Assembly: GCA_003255065.1 (NCBI GenBank)
Contig: QAOA01005184.1
Span: forward strand, 186,001 to 250,000
Direction: 5' to 3'
DNA from: Cercis canadensis
Lineage: Eukaryota; Streptophyta; Magnoliopsida; Fabales; Fabaceae
Length of the DNA stretch: 64,000 bases
Part shown: positions 53,306-64,000 of the stretch, one piece after another
How positions within the stretch are numbered: the first letter of the stretch is position 1
Layout of the letters: each line of letters opens with the position of its first letter
Notes under the pieces: generated by a model
Databases searched by the model: none
Told to the model about the DNA's origin: nothing
What the model saw: the letters and a program-made list of their open reading frames with translations, nothing else
Program-made: the position numbers and the translations under genes

Positions 53306-53839
53306 TTAATTGCTTTGATTTTCTTATTTTAACAATTTAAACTTTTTGATTAATCTTTTTTAAAAATGAACAATTTAGTTTCTTTATATTTATAAAATAT
53401 ACAATTTTAGTTATTCTATCATTTCTCAAGTCTAGTTTAAGGTTTTAAATTCTTAAATTCACAATCTCACTGTTCAAATTGAAGAGTTACGTCTTATAAA
53501 TATCTTTACAAAATTTCAACTCCATCTAATGATGAGACTTAACCCAAAATACAAAAATTAGAAGTTTTCATCTAATTACAAATCTAGATTTATTCATCAT
53601 TAGATCGAGTTCAAATTTTGTGAAGAGGTTCACAAGACATAACTCTTCAATTTGGACGATGAGATTATAAATTAGAGAACTTTACACTTTGAAATAGACT
53701 TAAGAAATTTTGGCTGAAAGATAAAATGACTAAAATTGTACATTTTCTAAATATATAGGGACTAAATTGTTCATTTTTAAAGAACATAGACTAAAAAACT
53801 TAAGTTATTAAAATAAGATGATCAAAATTACAATTAAGC
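53306..53839. mobile_element. Large foldback (hairpin) MITE-like element
   Basis: Two arms of about 250 bp are inverted copies. The left text AATGAACAATTTAGT, AAATTGAAGAGTTACGTCTT and CATCTAATGATGA is matched in reverse complement on the right (ACTAAATTGTTCATT, AAGACATAACTCTTCAATTT, TCATCATTAGAT). The loop is short, about 20-40 bp. No coding capacity. A transcript through it would fold into one long hairpin. Ends are approximately TTTAATTG and CAATTAAG. Confidence 0.75.
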
Positions 53840-53981
53840 CAAACTAAAAATATGTCATTCTTATACACATGATGCTTTTAATATCATTAGCGAAGCAAAT
53901 TAAGTACTGAAGTACCTTAATTTGAAGGTTTGATATTCAAATTATTGTAAATAAGATTTATGGAATAAAGCATTAGCTAGT

Positions 53982-54170
53982 CGAGGTGTATGTAACCCGT
54001 GATACCAATGAAAACTGACAAAACTCTATTCATTTCACAATTTTGATAATTTAAATGAGTGCAAAACTCGTGATATTGGTGGAAATCGACAAAACCATGT
54101 TTGTTATAGGGTTTCAATCACTTCAAATGCCTGCAGATAGTCATCGACAAACCATGTTCATATCATTCTC
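53982..54170 (+). repeat. 71-72-bp minisatellite, left array (about 2.5 units)
   Basis: Units contain AACCCGTGATA, GAAA(A/T)C(T/G)GACAAAAC and TTTTGATAATTTAAATG, the same consensus as the array at 54895. Units start near 53982, 54053 and 54125, the last being truncated. Confidence 0.7.
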
Positions 54171-54439
54171 ATTAATGTCACAGTTTATTTTCATATCTAC
54201 CAAGCACACTCTTAATGTCACAGTTTTCAGCTTCACCTTAATTTGTTCCTTGGCCTCCTTTCCATATCCATGGTTGCCTACAGATTTGAAATGAAAAGAA
54301 ATTTAAATAGCTGATTATAACCTGAAACCCCACCTATGAGCATGGATTAGACTGTTTTCTACAGAAGGCAATTGACAAAATCAGTTAAATGACACATATA
54401 AGAACAAATATACAGAGAGCTATTTAGAGGCATAAGTAT

Positions 54440-54830
54440 CCAATGACACAGATATTCAATTCATCAAACATAAAAGAAAATCTAATCACCCATATATATC
54501 ATCTAAAGGCCGTGGCCTATGGTGAGGTTGGGTTTGGTGTTGCAGATTTCCTCTTTCTGGAATTAGAAGCAGTAGCGGGTGGAATTTTATTGAAGGTGTT
54601 ACCACAGAAGCAGCGAAGAATGCAATCGCACATCATTTTCACCACAGACATTCTCTTTGAAGGAAGCTGCTTCCAATCTTGGGCTTCACCCACGGACAAC
54701 TACTACCTGCTGGAGTCTATCCCTGTGGTCACTGGATTCGTCATCTGCAGGGTGCTGCGACGCGCGAGGGAGAAGAGGGGAGAGAGATTGGTGCCAATGT
54801 GTAACTAATTTTTCATTTTGGAGTTAGGAG
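54440..54830. other. Unassigned segment between the two minisatellite arrays
   Basis: This stretch is richer in GC than its surroundings and has open frames on both strands. Plus: 121 residues at 54443-54808. Minus: about 45-60 residues, basic C-terminus SNSRKRKSATPNPTSP. I recognise neither. The minus frame has a coherent Cys/basic composition and could be a terminal exon, but stops lie directly upstream of it. Confidence 0.25.
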
Positions 54831-54894
54831 GAGAACCAAAAATGCTCATGCTAGGAAAATAGAGGGACTTTTAGAATAAGCCATAGTTAGTAAG

Positions 54895-55250
54895 GGTGTG
54901 TAGAACTTGTGATACTGACACGATTTCGATAGTTTAAATGAATGCAAAACTCGTGATATTGATGGAAATCGACAAAATTATGTTTGTTTTAGGGTTTCAA
55001 TCAGTTTAAATGTATGTAGAACCCGTGATATTGATGGTGACTAAAAAATCATGTTCATATCACGGTTTTGATCAATTCAAATGCATGTAGAACCCATGTT
55101 ATTGATGGAAACCGACAAAACTATATTAATTTCATAGTTTTGTTCAATTTAAATGCGTGCCGATCTCGTGATATTGAAGGAAACTGACAAAACCACGTTC
55201 ATTTCATGGTTTTGATTAGTTTAAATATGTTTCACGGGTGATATTTTGTA
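54895..55250 (+). repeat. 71-72-bp minisatellite, right array (about 4.5 units)
   Basis: Units begin near 54938, 55009, 55080, 55152 and 55224, each of the type AAATGCATGTAGAACCCGTG, then ATATTGATGGAAACCGACAA and TTTTGATCAGTTT. Spacing is 71, 71, 72 and 72 bp. Identity between units is moderate, so the array is not recent. Confidence 0.8.
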
Positions 55251-55344
55251 AAAGAGTTCACCATGTTGGTTTGATTTGGGTTTTCTTATTAAATTGTATG
55301 AAATTGAACCTAGCCGACTACTTATCAAATATATATTTTGTACA

Positions 55345-55367
55345 CCCCCCCCCCNCCCCCCCCCCCC
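55345..55367 (+). repeat. Poly-C run interrupted by N
   Basis: About 22 Cs with an N at 55355. This is probably a sequencing or contig-end artefact, so the length is not reliable. Confidence 0.6.
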
Positions 55368-55369
55368 AC

Positions 55370-56405
55370 TTAATACAATTCCACTTTTGCTTCAACCTTA
55401 ATTATTTCCCATCCCTCTCCTCTTCTCTCCCCAATAATTCATCCCTTTCTCAATTTGAAGCTCGTCCTCTCCTCTCTCCTCCGCCCAACCTTGACTTTCC
55501 CCTTTCTTGCTCATCTTGCAACCCTAACAGTGATCGATTCTTCACACCTATGACTAGTGTTCACATGTTCCTCTGCAAATTTCAATTTTAGTTCTCGCCG
55601 TCAATTTCACATGATGTGACAAGTCGCAAATCCTACCATGGGCTCAACAGGACAAGGCTTTGCTAGACTAGAGAAAGTAGTGGTTCGAGGATTCTGGCAT
55701 AGCATTTACTTGGCGGCTACTTACAACGAGTAAAAACCCTAGTTTCAATTTTAGGGTTTGAAATTGGTTAGAAATTTCTTCAAATATTGTCAATTTATGA
55801 CTTTATCTGTTTTATAGCAATCATAATTAATCATTGTTTTTTTAAGGTCCATCTATTCACCCATCTGGATAATATCTTTCCTTCTTCACTAATAAATCGA
55901 CTAACTAAACTCATGTTTTTATAATCAATTTGATCCCCCGATTGGATCGAGAGCAAAGGCCTATGAAAATATCATTTGGATTTAAGAAAGAGTTGCATAG
56001 ATTTATCCATGGTTTTGTTTATTCCTTGTACTGAAAGTACTATTTCTTACAAAATAGGGTTTCTTTTTTTCCTCTTATATTTATGCTTATTACGTCATTT
56101 GATCATTTGCATTGTTCTTCTGTTTAAATTGACCTAATAAAAAGTTGCATAGTCGATTTAGGGTGGAAAAATTCCCAACCCATACGAAAATCAATTAGAT
56201 GACTTTTCCCCCTTAATCCACCCCAACCTGATCCTTGAACACCCCAGTTAGCGAGTCTTGTTGCATTCAGTACCGAAACAAAAAAAAAAAAAAAAATAGT
56301 CTTGTTGCATANAAAAAAAAAAAAAAAAAAAAACTAGTCTTGTTGCATATATTTATAATTAGTCTCACAAAATTGTTTTGTGTGATGTGATTGATCAAGT
56401 CAAAA
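55370..56405. other. Intergenic, nothing recognised
   Basis: No supported gene. A CT-rich stretch near 55400-55500 resembles a leader, but no coding sequence follows. Poly-A runs at 56280-56331 surround a single N at 56312, with GTCTTGTTGCATA repeated on each side. Confidence 0.4.
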
Positions 56406-56874
56406 GTAATTAATGATTCTATTTTGTTAACATATTTTCCCCAAACAATCCTTTTCAGTAATTTCTCAAGGTGGCATTTGGTTCACGAATTTGATTTTTC
56501 ATTAACAAGAGCACCAGCCATGCAAGTATCGTCTCCATGCCAAAGCCAGAGGATTCTGCTCAAATTAATAACCTGCTGATGTCGCAAGAATCACTATCAG
56601 CTTCAGTATTTACACCACAGAAAAATAATGAAAGTGACCNGTAATTAATGATTCTATTTTGTTAACATATTTTCCCCAAACAATCCTTTTCAGTAATTTC
56701 TCGAGGTGGCATTTGGTTCACGAATTTGATTTTTCATTAACAAGAGCACCAGCCATGCAAGTATCGTCTCCATGCCAAAGCCAGAGGATTCTGTTCAAAT
56801 TAATAACCTGCTGCGATCGCAAGAATCACTATCAGCTTCAGTATTTACACCACAGAAAAATAATGAAAGTGACC
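56406..56874 (+). repeat. Repeat around N at 56640 (probable assembly overlap)
   Basis: 56406-56639 and 56641-56874 are nearly identical and flank a single N. Only one copy is likely real; the second continues into the rest of the pseudogene. Confidence 0.85.
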
Positions 56875-57400
56875 TTGACTATTTGAAGTTGGCTGAAGCA
56901 GTTTCAATGTTCTCAGATCCTGAAGTCCGGAGTCGGCAGTCTTTACACTTGAATCACCCAAAGGCACTGTCAGAGAAAAGGTGGGGTACTACAGAATCAG
57001 GTCCTTCCACTTCCTTAACAAGGGCACCAGCCAAGCAAACGTCGTCTCCATCTGTTAAAGGAGAGGACCGGCCTAATGTTGCCAGAAATGGAGAGAGCAT
57101 AATGCAACAAGGAGCAGCGAGGGAGCCGGTAGTCATGATGCAGCATCCTCAATTGTCAAATGCCAACCAAAACCCTGTCTCTGTGCCAAATGCCTAACCT
57201 TTGGGGACACCTGGTTGGTAAGTAAATAGTATTCCTTTTGCTGAAAACATAAGGTCAAATAGGAAATTACAACACAATCACAACATAGAAAGTGTGGGTT
57301 CTGAAATCTTGGGGCAGTATCATCAGCAAGTTCTATATAAAGAATATGCATTTTCATTTGGGCCAGTAGATTCCTCATTAGCTGGAGTGGGGGTTTAAGT
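56500..57400 (+). pseudogene. Inverted, rearranged fragment of the UBA-domain gene
   Basis: The plus strand reads KPEDSVQINNLLRSQESLSA, then SDLDYLKLAEAVSMFSDPEV, LTRAPAKQTSSPSVKGED and PVVMMQHPQLSNANQNPV. This is closely the same as residues about 275-475 of the minus-strand gene at 57986-59878. An in-frame stop follows PNA, and more stops and small indels come after. Ahead of KPEDS lies a short extra copy of the LTRAPA-QVSSP segment, which in the intact gene comes after it; so the fragment derives from a tandemly repeated or scrambled source. Similarity ends near 57395. The arrangement with the parent gene is inverted (tail to tail), about 1 kb apart. Confidence 0.85.
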
Positions 57401-57985
57401 AATCCAATATTCATTCTCAGGAGAGAATGTGACATTTCCCATTGGCATTCCACCACCTAAAGATATTGATTTGAGACTTCCAGCTTTACACTTAAGCTAT
57501 ATTAAGTTTGTTTTAGTTGAATTGGTTACGCGGTTTGCAAATGACCTCAAAAAATTTGATATATTGGCATCATGATTATGTTCCAGCCTAAATTTTTTCT
57601 CTCTCTCTATTCATTATCCAAGTCCATAGTGGTAACCCAAGACCTAGGACTAGATGCTTGTTTAGATGCCTAACCAATGCAGAGACTGAAGAAGCTCCAA
57701 CTTAGAGCTTTTGGCTGAACATGCTTTGGAATACATGAAACTATGATTTCCAACGCATTCCCAACCAAGCGTATTCATTAAACTGAAGCAAGCGAGGGGA
57801 AGAAGGAAGATGAAGAAAAGGTTGAGGGATATAAGAACAACATAAATCATTAACCACAAATAATAGATGCATTTCATTAGAAAATCAGAAACAATCACCA
57901 AAGACAGCCATTCCAAGTACCAGCCACATCCACTTAACCCCACCCCCACCCCCTTCCCTTTTTTTAGTCCCAAAGACCTATGGCC
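57400..57985. other. Spacer between inverted fragment and UBA-domain gene
   Basis: Contains a CT microsatellite-like tract at about 57595-57610, and probably the 3' untranslated region of the minus-strand gene in its last 200-300 bases. No gene supported. Confidence 0.45.
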
Positions 57986-59878
57986 CTACAGAGAAGGAGA
58001 GGTAACAAACTGCCTGGGAACACTGAACATGTCCTGTCCTGCAAAGGGAGATGTCCACTCAAGTGAACCAGCTGACGATGAGCTTTCCCTAGCAATGCCA
58101 ACATTATGTAATCCGTTCATGTGTGGATTGCCCATCCTATTCGCAGAACTGTTTCTCAAACATGATGACATCCCTAGCCACAATCCACCAGATTTTGATG
58201 ATGCTGGATAATCCAAAGTCCAGTCTATATTGGTGTAGTCAAATTCTGGCATCAAGCCCCCTGTATTCCAACCCACATGTGAAGAACTGAATGTTCCTGC
58301 TACACTACGACCAGGAAACAGTCCAAGGGATGGTGGAACTGTAAGAGATGGTGAAGACGTACCCAATGTGCTCCATGAACCATGATGCTCAGAAGGAACG
58401 GAAGGTGAAGGTGATGATGCACCCATTGTATTACCTGAACCCCCTACCCCAGCTAATGAGGATTCTCCCGGCCCAAATGAAAATGCATATTCATTATTTG
58501 GAGCTTGCTGATAATATTGCCCCATGATTTCAGCATCCACACTTCTTATGTTGTGGTTGTGTAGTAAATTTCTATTTGACCTTATATTTTCAGCAATGGG
58601 AATTCTATTTACATACCAATCAGCTGTCCCCAAAGGAAAGGCATTTGGCCCAGTGACAGGGTTTTGGTAGGCACTTGACAATTGAGGATGCCGCATCATG
58701 ACTACCGGCTCCCTCACTGCTCCTTGTTGCATTATGCTCTCTCCATTTCTAGCAACACTAGGCCAGTCCTCTCCTTTAACAGATGGAGACAATGTTTGCT
58801 TGGCTGGTGCCCTTGTTAAGGAAGTGGAAGGTCCTGATTCTGTAGTACCCCACCTTTTCTCTGCCAGTGCCTTTGGGTGATTCAAGTGTAAAGACTGCCG
58901 ACTCCGGACTTCAGGATCTGAGAACATTGAAACTGCTTCAGCCAACTTCAAATAGTCAAGGTCACTTTCATTATTTGTCTGTGGTGTAAATACTGAAGCT
59001 GATAGTGATTCTTGTGATCTCAGCAGGTTATTAATTTGAGCAGAATCTTCTGGCTTTGACTCAGTCACTGAAGTTTCCTGCTTCTGTAATTTTAAGGTAT
59101 TTTCCACCTTCTGAAGGTCACCTTCACAGGCAACAACTACTCTTTCAACCTCTTGCTTTGAACAATTGTACCTCACCTCCATAGCTGATATCTGGGCAAC
59201 CTCCTCAGTTATGTCAATTTTCAAATTTCCCCCACTTCCAAGGTTAGTAGTATCATTTTCATGTGCTTCTTCACTTCCTTCAAACAGCCAGGATACTGAT
59301 TCCTCTAGCTTACCATCATTTAACATTAAAGCCAATGTTGCTCGCTCAGAAGAGATCCCCATTGCCACTAACTGCTGTGCAAGTGCTTCAAGCTTCCGAG
59401 ACATCAGATACCCACTGCAACGATCATGCAACTCCTGAGCTCTCCTTTCCCTTTGCCTCTGGTGTTTTTTCTCATTCTTGATGCGGATCTTCTCCCTTCT
59501 GTCATTGTCAGAACCAGGTACAATATCCTGCCGAGAAGAGTTGGCTATTTTCTCTTTAGGGTCTTCTGATTCACCAGAGCAGCTTCCATTGTTAGAAACT
59601 GAGTCATACTCAGGCAATGTTCCTTGAGGACTAGTAGAACGCTCATCTGTATCATCTATGTTTGGGAAACGACTGTTGTCATGATGCAGAGGGGAAGAAG
59701 CAATTGATGATGTTTCTAACGCATGAAATGTTCCAGAAAGAGGATTGTATGCATTAGAAGAACTGCTACTCCCAGGATTAGTAGACCCAGAAACCTTTGG
59801 AGAAGCCTTTTGCTGTTCCTTACCAGCCCTTACAGAGGCCTTGTCTTTGGACTTGGATTTTGATTTCATTGGAGACAT
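57986..59878 (-). CDS. UBA-like domain protein (ubiquitin-associated / EF1B-type)
   Basis: The 630-residue protein is encoded by one exon after a leader intron. It has a Ser-rich N-terminus, a basic helical segment at about 126-150 (KNEKKHQRQRERRAQEL), a UBA-like domain at about 161-200 (LEALAQQLVAMGISSERATL ... VSWLFEG) and a second UBA/TS-N-like helix bundle at about 224-262 (AQISAMEVRYNCSKQEVERV). A long low-complexity Ser/Gly/Asn-rich tail follows. Plant proteins annotated as ubiquitin-associated/translation elongation factor EF1B share this layout; their molecular role is not established, though UBA domains generally bind ubiquitin. The splice acceptor AG lies directly before the ATG at 59878. 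A decayed inverted copy of residues 275-475 lies downstream at 56.5-57.4 kb. Confidence 0.85.
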   Translation of the reverse strand: MSPMKSKSKSKDKASVRAGKEQQKASPKVSGSTNPGSSSSSNAYNPLSGTFHALETSSIASSPLHHDNSRFPNIDDTDERSTSPQGTLPEYDSVSNNGSCSGESEDPKEKIANSSRQDIVPGSDNDRREKIRIKNEKKHQRQRERRAQELHDRCSGYLMSRKLEALAQQLVAMGISSERATLALMLNDGKLEESVSWLFEGSEEAHENDTTNLGSGGNLKIDITEEVAQISAMEVRYNCSKQEVERVVVACEGDLQKVENTLKLQKQETSVTESKPEDSAQINNLLRSQESLSASVFTPQTNNESDLDYLKLAEAVSMFSDPEVRSRQSLHLNHPKALAEKRWGTTESGPSTSLTRAPAKQTLSPSVKGEDWPSVARNGESIMQQGAVREPVVMMRHPQLSSAYQNPVTGPNAFPLGTADWYVNRIPIAENIRSNRNLLHNHNIRSVDAEIMGQYYQQAPNNEYAFSFGPGESSLAGVGGSGNTMGASSPSPSVPSEHHGSWSTLGTSSPSLTVPPSLGLFPGRSVAGTFSSSHVGWNTGGLMPEFDYTNIDWTLDYPASSKSGGLWLGMSSCLRNSSANRMGNPHMNGLHNVGIARESSSSAGSLEWTSPFAGQDMFSVPRQFVTSPSL

Positions 59879-61130
59879 CTGTCAAGTTCTCAAATTAGCA
59901 GCTCAATTCCTGATTCATACATCAAGAAGGAAAAAAATCAATCTTTATATTATATATCTACTGAAATAAAAGCAAATATAACTAAATTATGGAAAGCCAG
60001 GAACACAAATAATCAGGATCAAGGCAACTAGTCAGTCAAAGATGATCCACAGATGGGTCACAACTCACAAGAACCCCCAGAATCAATGTCAGCATCGATG
60101 TCCTTTTATTTGTAATTGATGTTTATTATTAAAAGTCACAAACAAATTACCCATCTTTAAATAGGGAGGAAGGAGTCATCTGTATCATAGTGATTGGACC
60201 CATTTCTGGAGGTTGATTTCCCGGGCCAATCAAGGCCAATCAATTAGAATGAGGAAGTCACAGTGTTGAAGAAGAGGGGGTAGGGGGCAAATGCAATAGA
60301 AAAGGGTTCTGGAATGGAGCCCCATAAATTTTCCAATTATTCTTGAAATAGGAAGAGGGAACAATGTCAATGTTATTACTAGAGAAACTACAGAGCCCCA
60401 TTTCAAAATCCACAAAACAGAGCTACCAACTGCATTCCACAACTATGCACTGCATTTTTAAGACAAACTAAAAAGAATCACCATGAAGATAACACACTAG
60501 ACATCACAGCAAGAACACCACCCTCATGTTTCTGCACCAATAGATAAAATCATCACTCTCTAAACATGTATTATTCCATGAACAATTGAACCCAAAAAGA
60601 GGAAAAAAATGCATGTATTCAATTCAATGACAAAGCACCAAAAGCCACATTCTTCCGAACCCTATTTCCAAAAATCTCTACCAACTGCATTATAATCACT
60701 ACGCATAAAATACACTACACATCGCACATAGAACACCATCCTCCTGTTTCAAACCCAATAGTAAGAATCATCGCCCTCTAACATCCAAGAAAACATTCAA
60801 AGGCAAAAAAATAAAACTCATTACCATAAGATCTTAAAAATCCTTACTATAACAATCAATCGCAAGAAATCACATCAAAGCTACAAGATAACAAAGATTT
60901 GAATCCGTAGAAAAAAAAAAAATACCATTCAACAACTAGGTTCCAAGGAAAATGAGACAAGCAAAATCCATCTATATCTTTAAGATGAAGCTCAACAAAA
61001 GAACGAAGGGATCAAAGACTGACCTGTGAACGAAGATTCGGTGTTGGAGAAGATGGAGCTTTCACGCTTTGTTTCCCTTCTCGCGCTTTCTCTGTTTCTC
61101 GCCCCTTTTCTCACCCTTCTGTTTCCGTTT
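59879..61130 (-). other. Leader intron and 5' leader exon of the UBA-domain gene
   Basis: On the minus strand a leader exon ends at 61024 (TTCACAG|GTCAGT donor) and the intron runs to the acceptor immediately before the ATG (TTGACAG|ATG). The exon probably begins near 61120, in a CT-rich stretch. The first 300 bases of the spacer have no coding sequence. A second copy of the exon at about 61450-61550 is part of an N-flanked repeat. Confidence 0.7.
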
Positions 61131-61678
61131 CGTAATTTTCTGGAATTCTAATCTAATAATATAAGTAATTTTCGTTTTTATAATTCTAATTTTTCTTTTT
61201 TCATTTCTTTCGACGTGGCGCTATCTCATTGTCTCTCTTCAGCGGGCACGANATAAGATCTTAAAAATCCTTACTTTAACAATCAATCACAAGAAATCAC
61301 ATCAAAGCTACAAGATAACAAAGATTTGAATCCGTAGAAAAAAAAGAAATACCATTCAACAACTAGGTTCCAAGGAAAATGAGACAAGCAAAATCCATCT
61401 ATATCTTTAAGATGAAGCTCAACAAAATAACGAAGGGATCAAAGACTGACCTGTGAACGAAGATTCGGTGTTGGAGAAGATGGAGCTTTCACGCTTTGTT
61501 TCCCTTCTCGCGCTTTCTCTGTTTCTCGCCCCTTTTCTCACCCTTCTGTTTCCGTTTCGTAATTTTCTGGAATTCTAATCTAATAATATAAGTAATTTTC
61601 GTTTTTATAATTCTAATTTTTCTTTTTTCATTTCTTTCGACGTGGCGCTATCTCATTGTCTCTCTTCAGCGGGCACGA
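60826..61678 (-). repeat. Repeat around N at 61252 (probable assembly overlap), includes promoter
   Basis: 60826-61251 and 61253-61678 are both 426 bases with only a few substitutions and flank a single N. They cover the leader exon and promoter of the UBA-domain gene. The equal length and abrupt join argue for an unmerged contig overlap, not two promoters. Confidence 0.88.
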
Positions 61679-61979
61679 GATTCACAATAAAATATAATTA
61701 AATTTAAGGTTTAAAATCCGAATTTTTTTATAAAAATTAAAAAATTTATAAATATATTTTAGACTAAAATTAAGGAAGTGATGGACCAGATTTAAGTTCT
61801 GGAGGAATCCGCCGAGTCCAGCGGGAAATTATTATACAACGGGTTGCTTGAAAAGGCCTTCTTCACTTCCGTGACTTTCGTACAACCGTTTATTAAAGTT
61901 TCCATCCAGCGCAGTTGTACACTGATATAGGATTAATTTGTAGGTAATGTTAAGAGTTTAAATTTTGTTAAAAAAATTA

Positions 61980-62466
61980 GTGATTAAAATGGCAGTGTTA
62001 CTTTAATAATATATTTTTGTAAATTATTTATATAAATGGGTAATTTTTAAATTATTTATCTAAAATAAACAATTTTAAATATTTTATTTATTTTCAAACG
62101 AAAATGAAACTTAAAAATGCATGAAAGTAAACATGTTTTAGAGTCTAAAACATGTTCACACTAAACACCCTTTAGGAGATCCTAAATTTTTAAAGTGTTT
62201 AATGTGAACACACTTTAGAATTTAAAGCGTGTTCATTTTTATGTTTTTTTAAGTCTCTTTTTGTGAATAGTAAATACGCGATTGGTTTAAATGTTTTAAA
62301 ATTTGTTCAATTTATACATATTTTACACAAACAAAGCATATTTCACTTTTATTTAAAAATTAATAAAATATTCAAAACTGCCCATTTTAAGTAAATAATT
62401 TGAAAACTGTCATATTTATGTAAATAATTTACAAAAGTATATTATTGAGGTCAATTTTCCAATTAA
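61980..62466. mobile_element. MITE-like element with long terminal inverted repeats
   Basis: The left arm (TTTAATAATATATTTTTGTA, then AATTATTTATATAAAT) matches the reverse complement of the right arm (ATTTATGTAAATAATTTACA, then AAAAGTATATTATTGAGG). Arms are about 130 bp with moderate identity. The centre has small palindromes (CATGTTTTAGAGTCTAAAAC, TTTAGGAGATCCTAAA). Noncoding. Confidence 0.65.
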
Positions 62467-62469
62467 AAT

Positions 62470-64000
62470 ATGTCAAAATTTGAATGAAAATTAATTTTAC
62501 AACAAATAAATAAAAAAAGANACAAATATATAAAAAAAGATATAGATTTATAGGTTCATAAAAAATATTATTATTTTATATAATAATATGGTTATCTGAA
62601 ATATTTAGAGAATTATTATTGAGTGTGCCACAAAAAAAAATATTTATAATTTAATGCCATGTGATATTTTATGGTTTGCTGTTATGTTTCAATTTTTTAT
62701 CTTACCAAATTAATTGTTTATGTTTCATTAAAAATATATATTTATTATCAATATGAAATGATGATTAATTAAAATAAATTAGTAATATAATTACCAAATG
62801 ACATATGGTCGAGTAACATTAAGATCGTTCTCAATATTTTATAAATTTGTGTTTGAATATGAAATTCATAGCCAAATTAAAAAAATAAAATAAAAAGTTG
62901 GTTATAAATTGTATATACACACTTAATAGCCACCAATTACAAAAAAATATATATGATAATCTACTTTTCTATTGTAATTATTATGTAATACACAACATGA
63001 TTTTCTATGAATAATAACTTTGATAGTTCCCTTAAAAAAAAAACACTTTGATAATGATGATGTTTGAGTTGAGCTGAAAGTCGGTGGATCTCGAGGTCGG
63101 ATGAAGCTAGAGATTCGAACCGCACAAATGAAAAGAACCAATGGGGGGTCGGGTTTGGATACTTGGGCTCCGAAGGTTAAATTAGGTAGGTCCGAGTTAA
63201 AATGATAATAAATGAGATATGGGTCCAAAAGTCCTATACCTGTAATGGAGAGATTATTTATAGAGTGCTGAATGATATGATGATAATGTGTTAATGATAG
63301 CTTTGGTTTGAGCCTTTAATGAAATGAGTCTTTGAATATAAGCCTAAAATGTGGTATCTACATATAGTATTTGTTCAAAATGCCAATTTTCTTACCATCT
63401 TAACTAGTAATCGAGAGTTTGATTGTCATCTCCAAATATTTATGATGTATTTTCATAAAAATATTTATGATAGCCAAAAGCCAAGAAAGATACAAATGTG
63501 TATTATGTATGATATTTGTTATGAGAAAAACTAAATGGGTTTGTTTCTCACCATTTTTTTTTTACTGTTGTCTTTTTGCTGCTAACTTTTTAACCACTAT
63601 TTATTTTAGACTTTTAAGACCAAGAAATTTTTACCTAAATAATATACTGAACCAACTACAACTGTAAGATGAAAGCTTTTGGTGGATCCCATTAACTCAA
63701 ACAACAAAGTAGATATATGAACACCAATTTCCTTTCCTCCATGACTTTTAAGCATTGATTCCCAACTCCCAAAGCCACTAAGCTTTCTTCTTTATTTTAT
63801 GCACACATTTTGTTTGGATTAAATTTAATATACGGTAAGTATTGTGTAATTATCGGATAAAAAATGTTGTATAAATTATAACAAATTAGCAATTTAATAT
63901 CTTACATAAAAATTAAATATCTACTTTTATGATAATTCTAATAATTAATATATTGGGATTCTATGATACTACATGAGTATATCATACTACACTGACGTGA
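62470..64000. other. AT-rich intergenic, nothing recognised
   Basis: No supported gene. A GC-richer patch at 63060-63200 looks like an old transposon remnant. A single N at 62521 sits between two short A-rich repeats. Confidence 0.4.

Noticed and set aside
54443-54808. 121-residue plus-strand frame as a gene
   Set aside because: Composition is uneven, with no recognisable domain, no splice or promoter context, and an equally plausible short frame on the other strand. Left as unassigned.
61253-61678. Second promoter and leader exon for the UBA-domain gene
   Set aside because: Same length and almost the same sequence as 60826-61251, with a lone N between; treated as an assembly overlap.
63100-63135. 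GATTCGAACC, the complement of a tRNA B-box
   Set aside because: No A-box at the right distance and no cloverleaf could be drawn by eye. Chance or an old SINE-like remnant is more likely.

Overview
The window is nuclear DNA from a eudicot plant. Evidence: spliced genes with GT-AG introns, an AT-rich background, plant-only families (PPR-DYW, DUF26 receptor kinase, plant EF1-alpha with tef and telo boxes, MYB/SANT-like protein), Copia LTR retrotransposons with a tRNA-Met primer site, CACTA ends and several MITE-like foldbacks. I cannot name the species. It is a draft assembly. At least ten places have a single N flanked on both sides by nearly the same sequence, which looks like unmerged contig overlaps; there is also an 82-base N run at 33459-33540.

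Layout. 1-609: tail of a Copia element. 2.0-5.6 kb: remnant of a gene with one BPA1-like RRM exon and a MITE. 5.6-12.4 kb: a Copia element that looks chimeric. 12.4-15.1 kb: a duplicate of the EF1-alpha upstream region and promoter, with no EF1-alpha coding sequence behind it. 15-18.2 kb: repeats. 18.5-24.0 kb: a PPR pseudogene split by a young antisense Copia element with a perfect 5-bp target duplication. 24-28.5 kb: no recognised gene. 28.56-33.2 kb: a cysteine-rich receptor-like kinase (CRK) cut off at its 3' end by an assembly junction and a CACTA terminus. 33.5-37.8 kb: a second antisense Copia element. 38.3-43.6 kb: EF1-alpha with its promoter, in two pieces that do not fit together as one clean gene. 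44.6-48.4 kb: a MYB/SANT-like gene. 50.5-53.0 kb: an intact PPR-DYW gene resembling CRR22/At1g11290 (organelle RNA editing). 53.3-55.3 kb: a foldback and a 71-72-bp minisatellite. 56.4-57.4 kb: an inverted, rearranged fragment of the neighbouring UBA-domain gene. 58.0-61.1 kb: that UBA-domain gene. 61.7-64 kb: AT-rich DNA with one more foldback.

The genes are independent transcription units with no operon-like logic. The connecting theme is rearrangement: duplication of the EF1-alpha promoter block, an inverted fragment of the UBA gene, retrotransposon disruption of a PPR gene, and nested small elements. I found no convincing new multi-gene system. The best leads are the mosaic EF1-alpha promoter duplication, the UBA gene with its antisense-capable inverted fragment, and three very short LTR-like (TRIM-like) elements.
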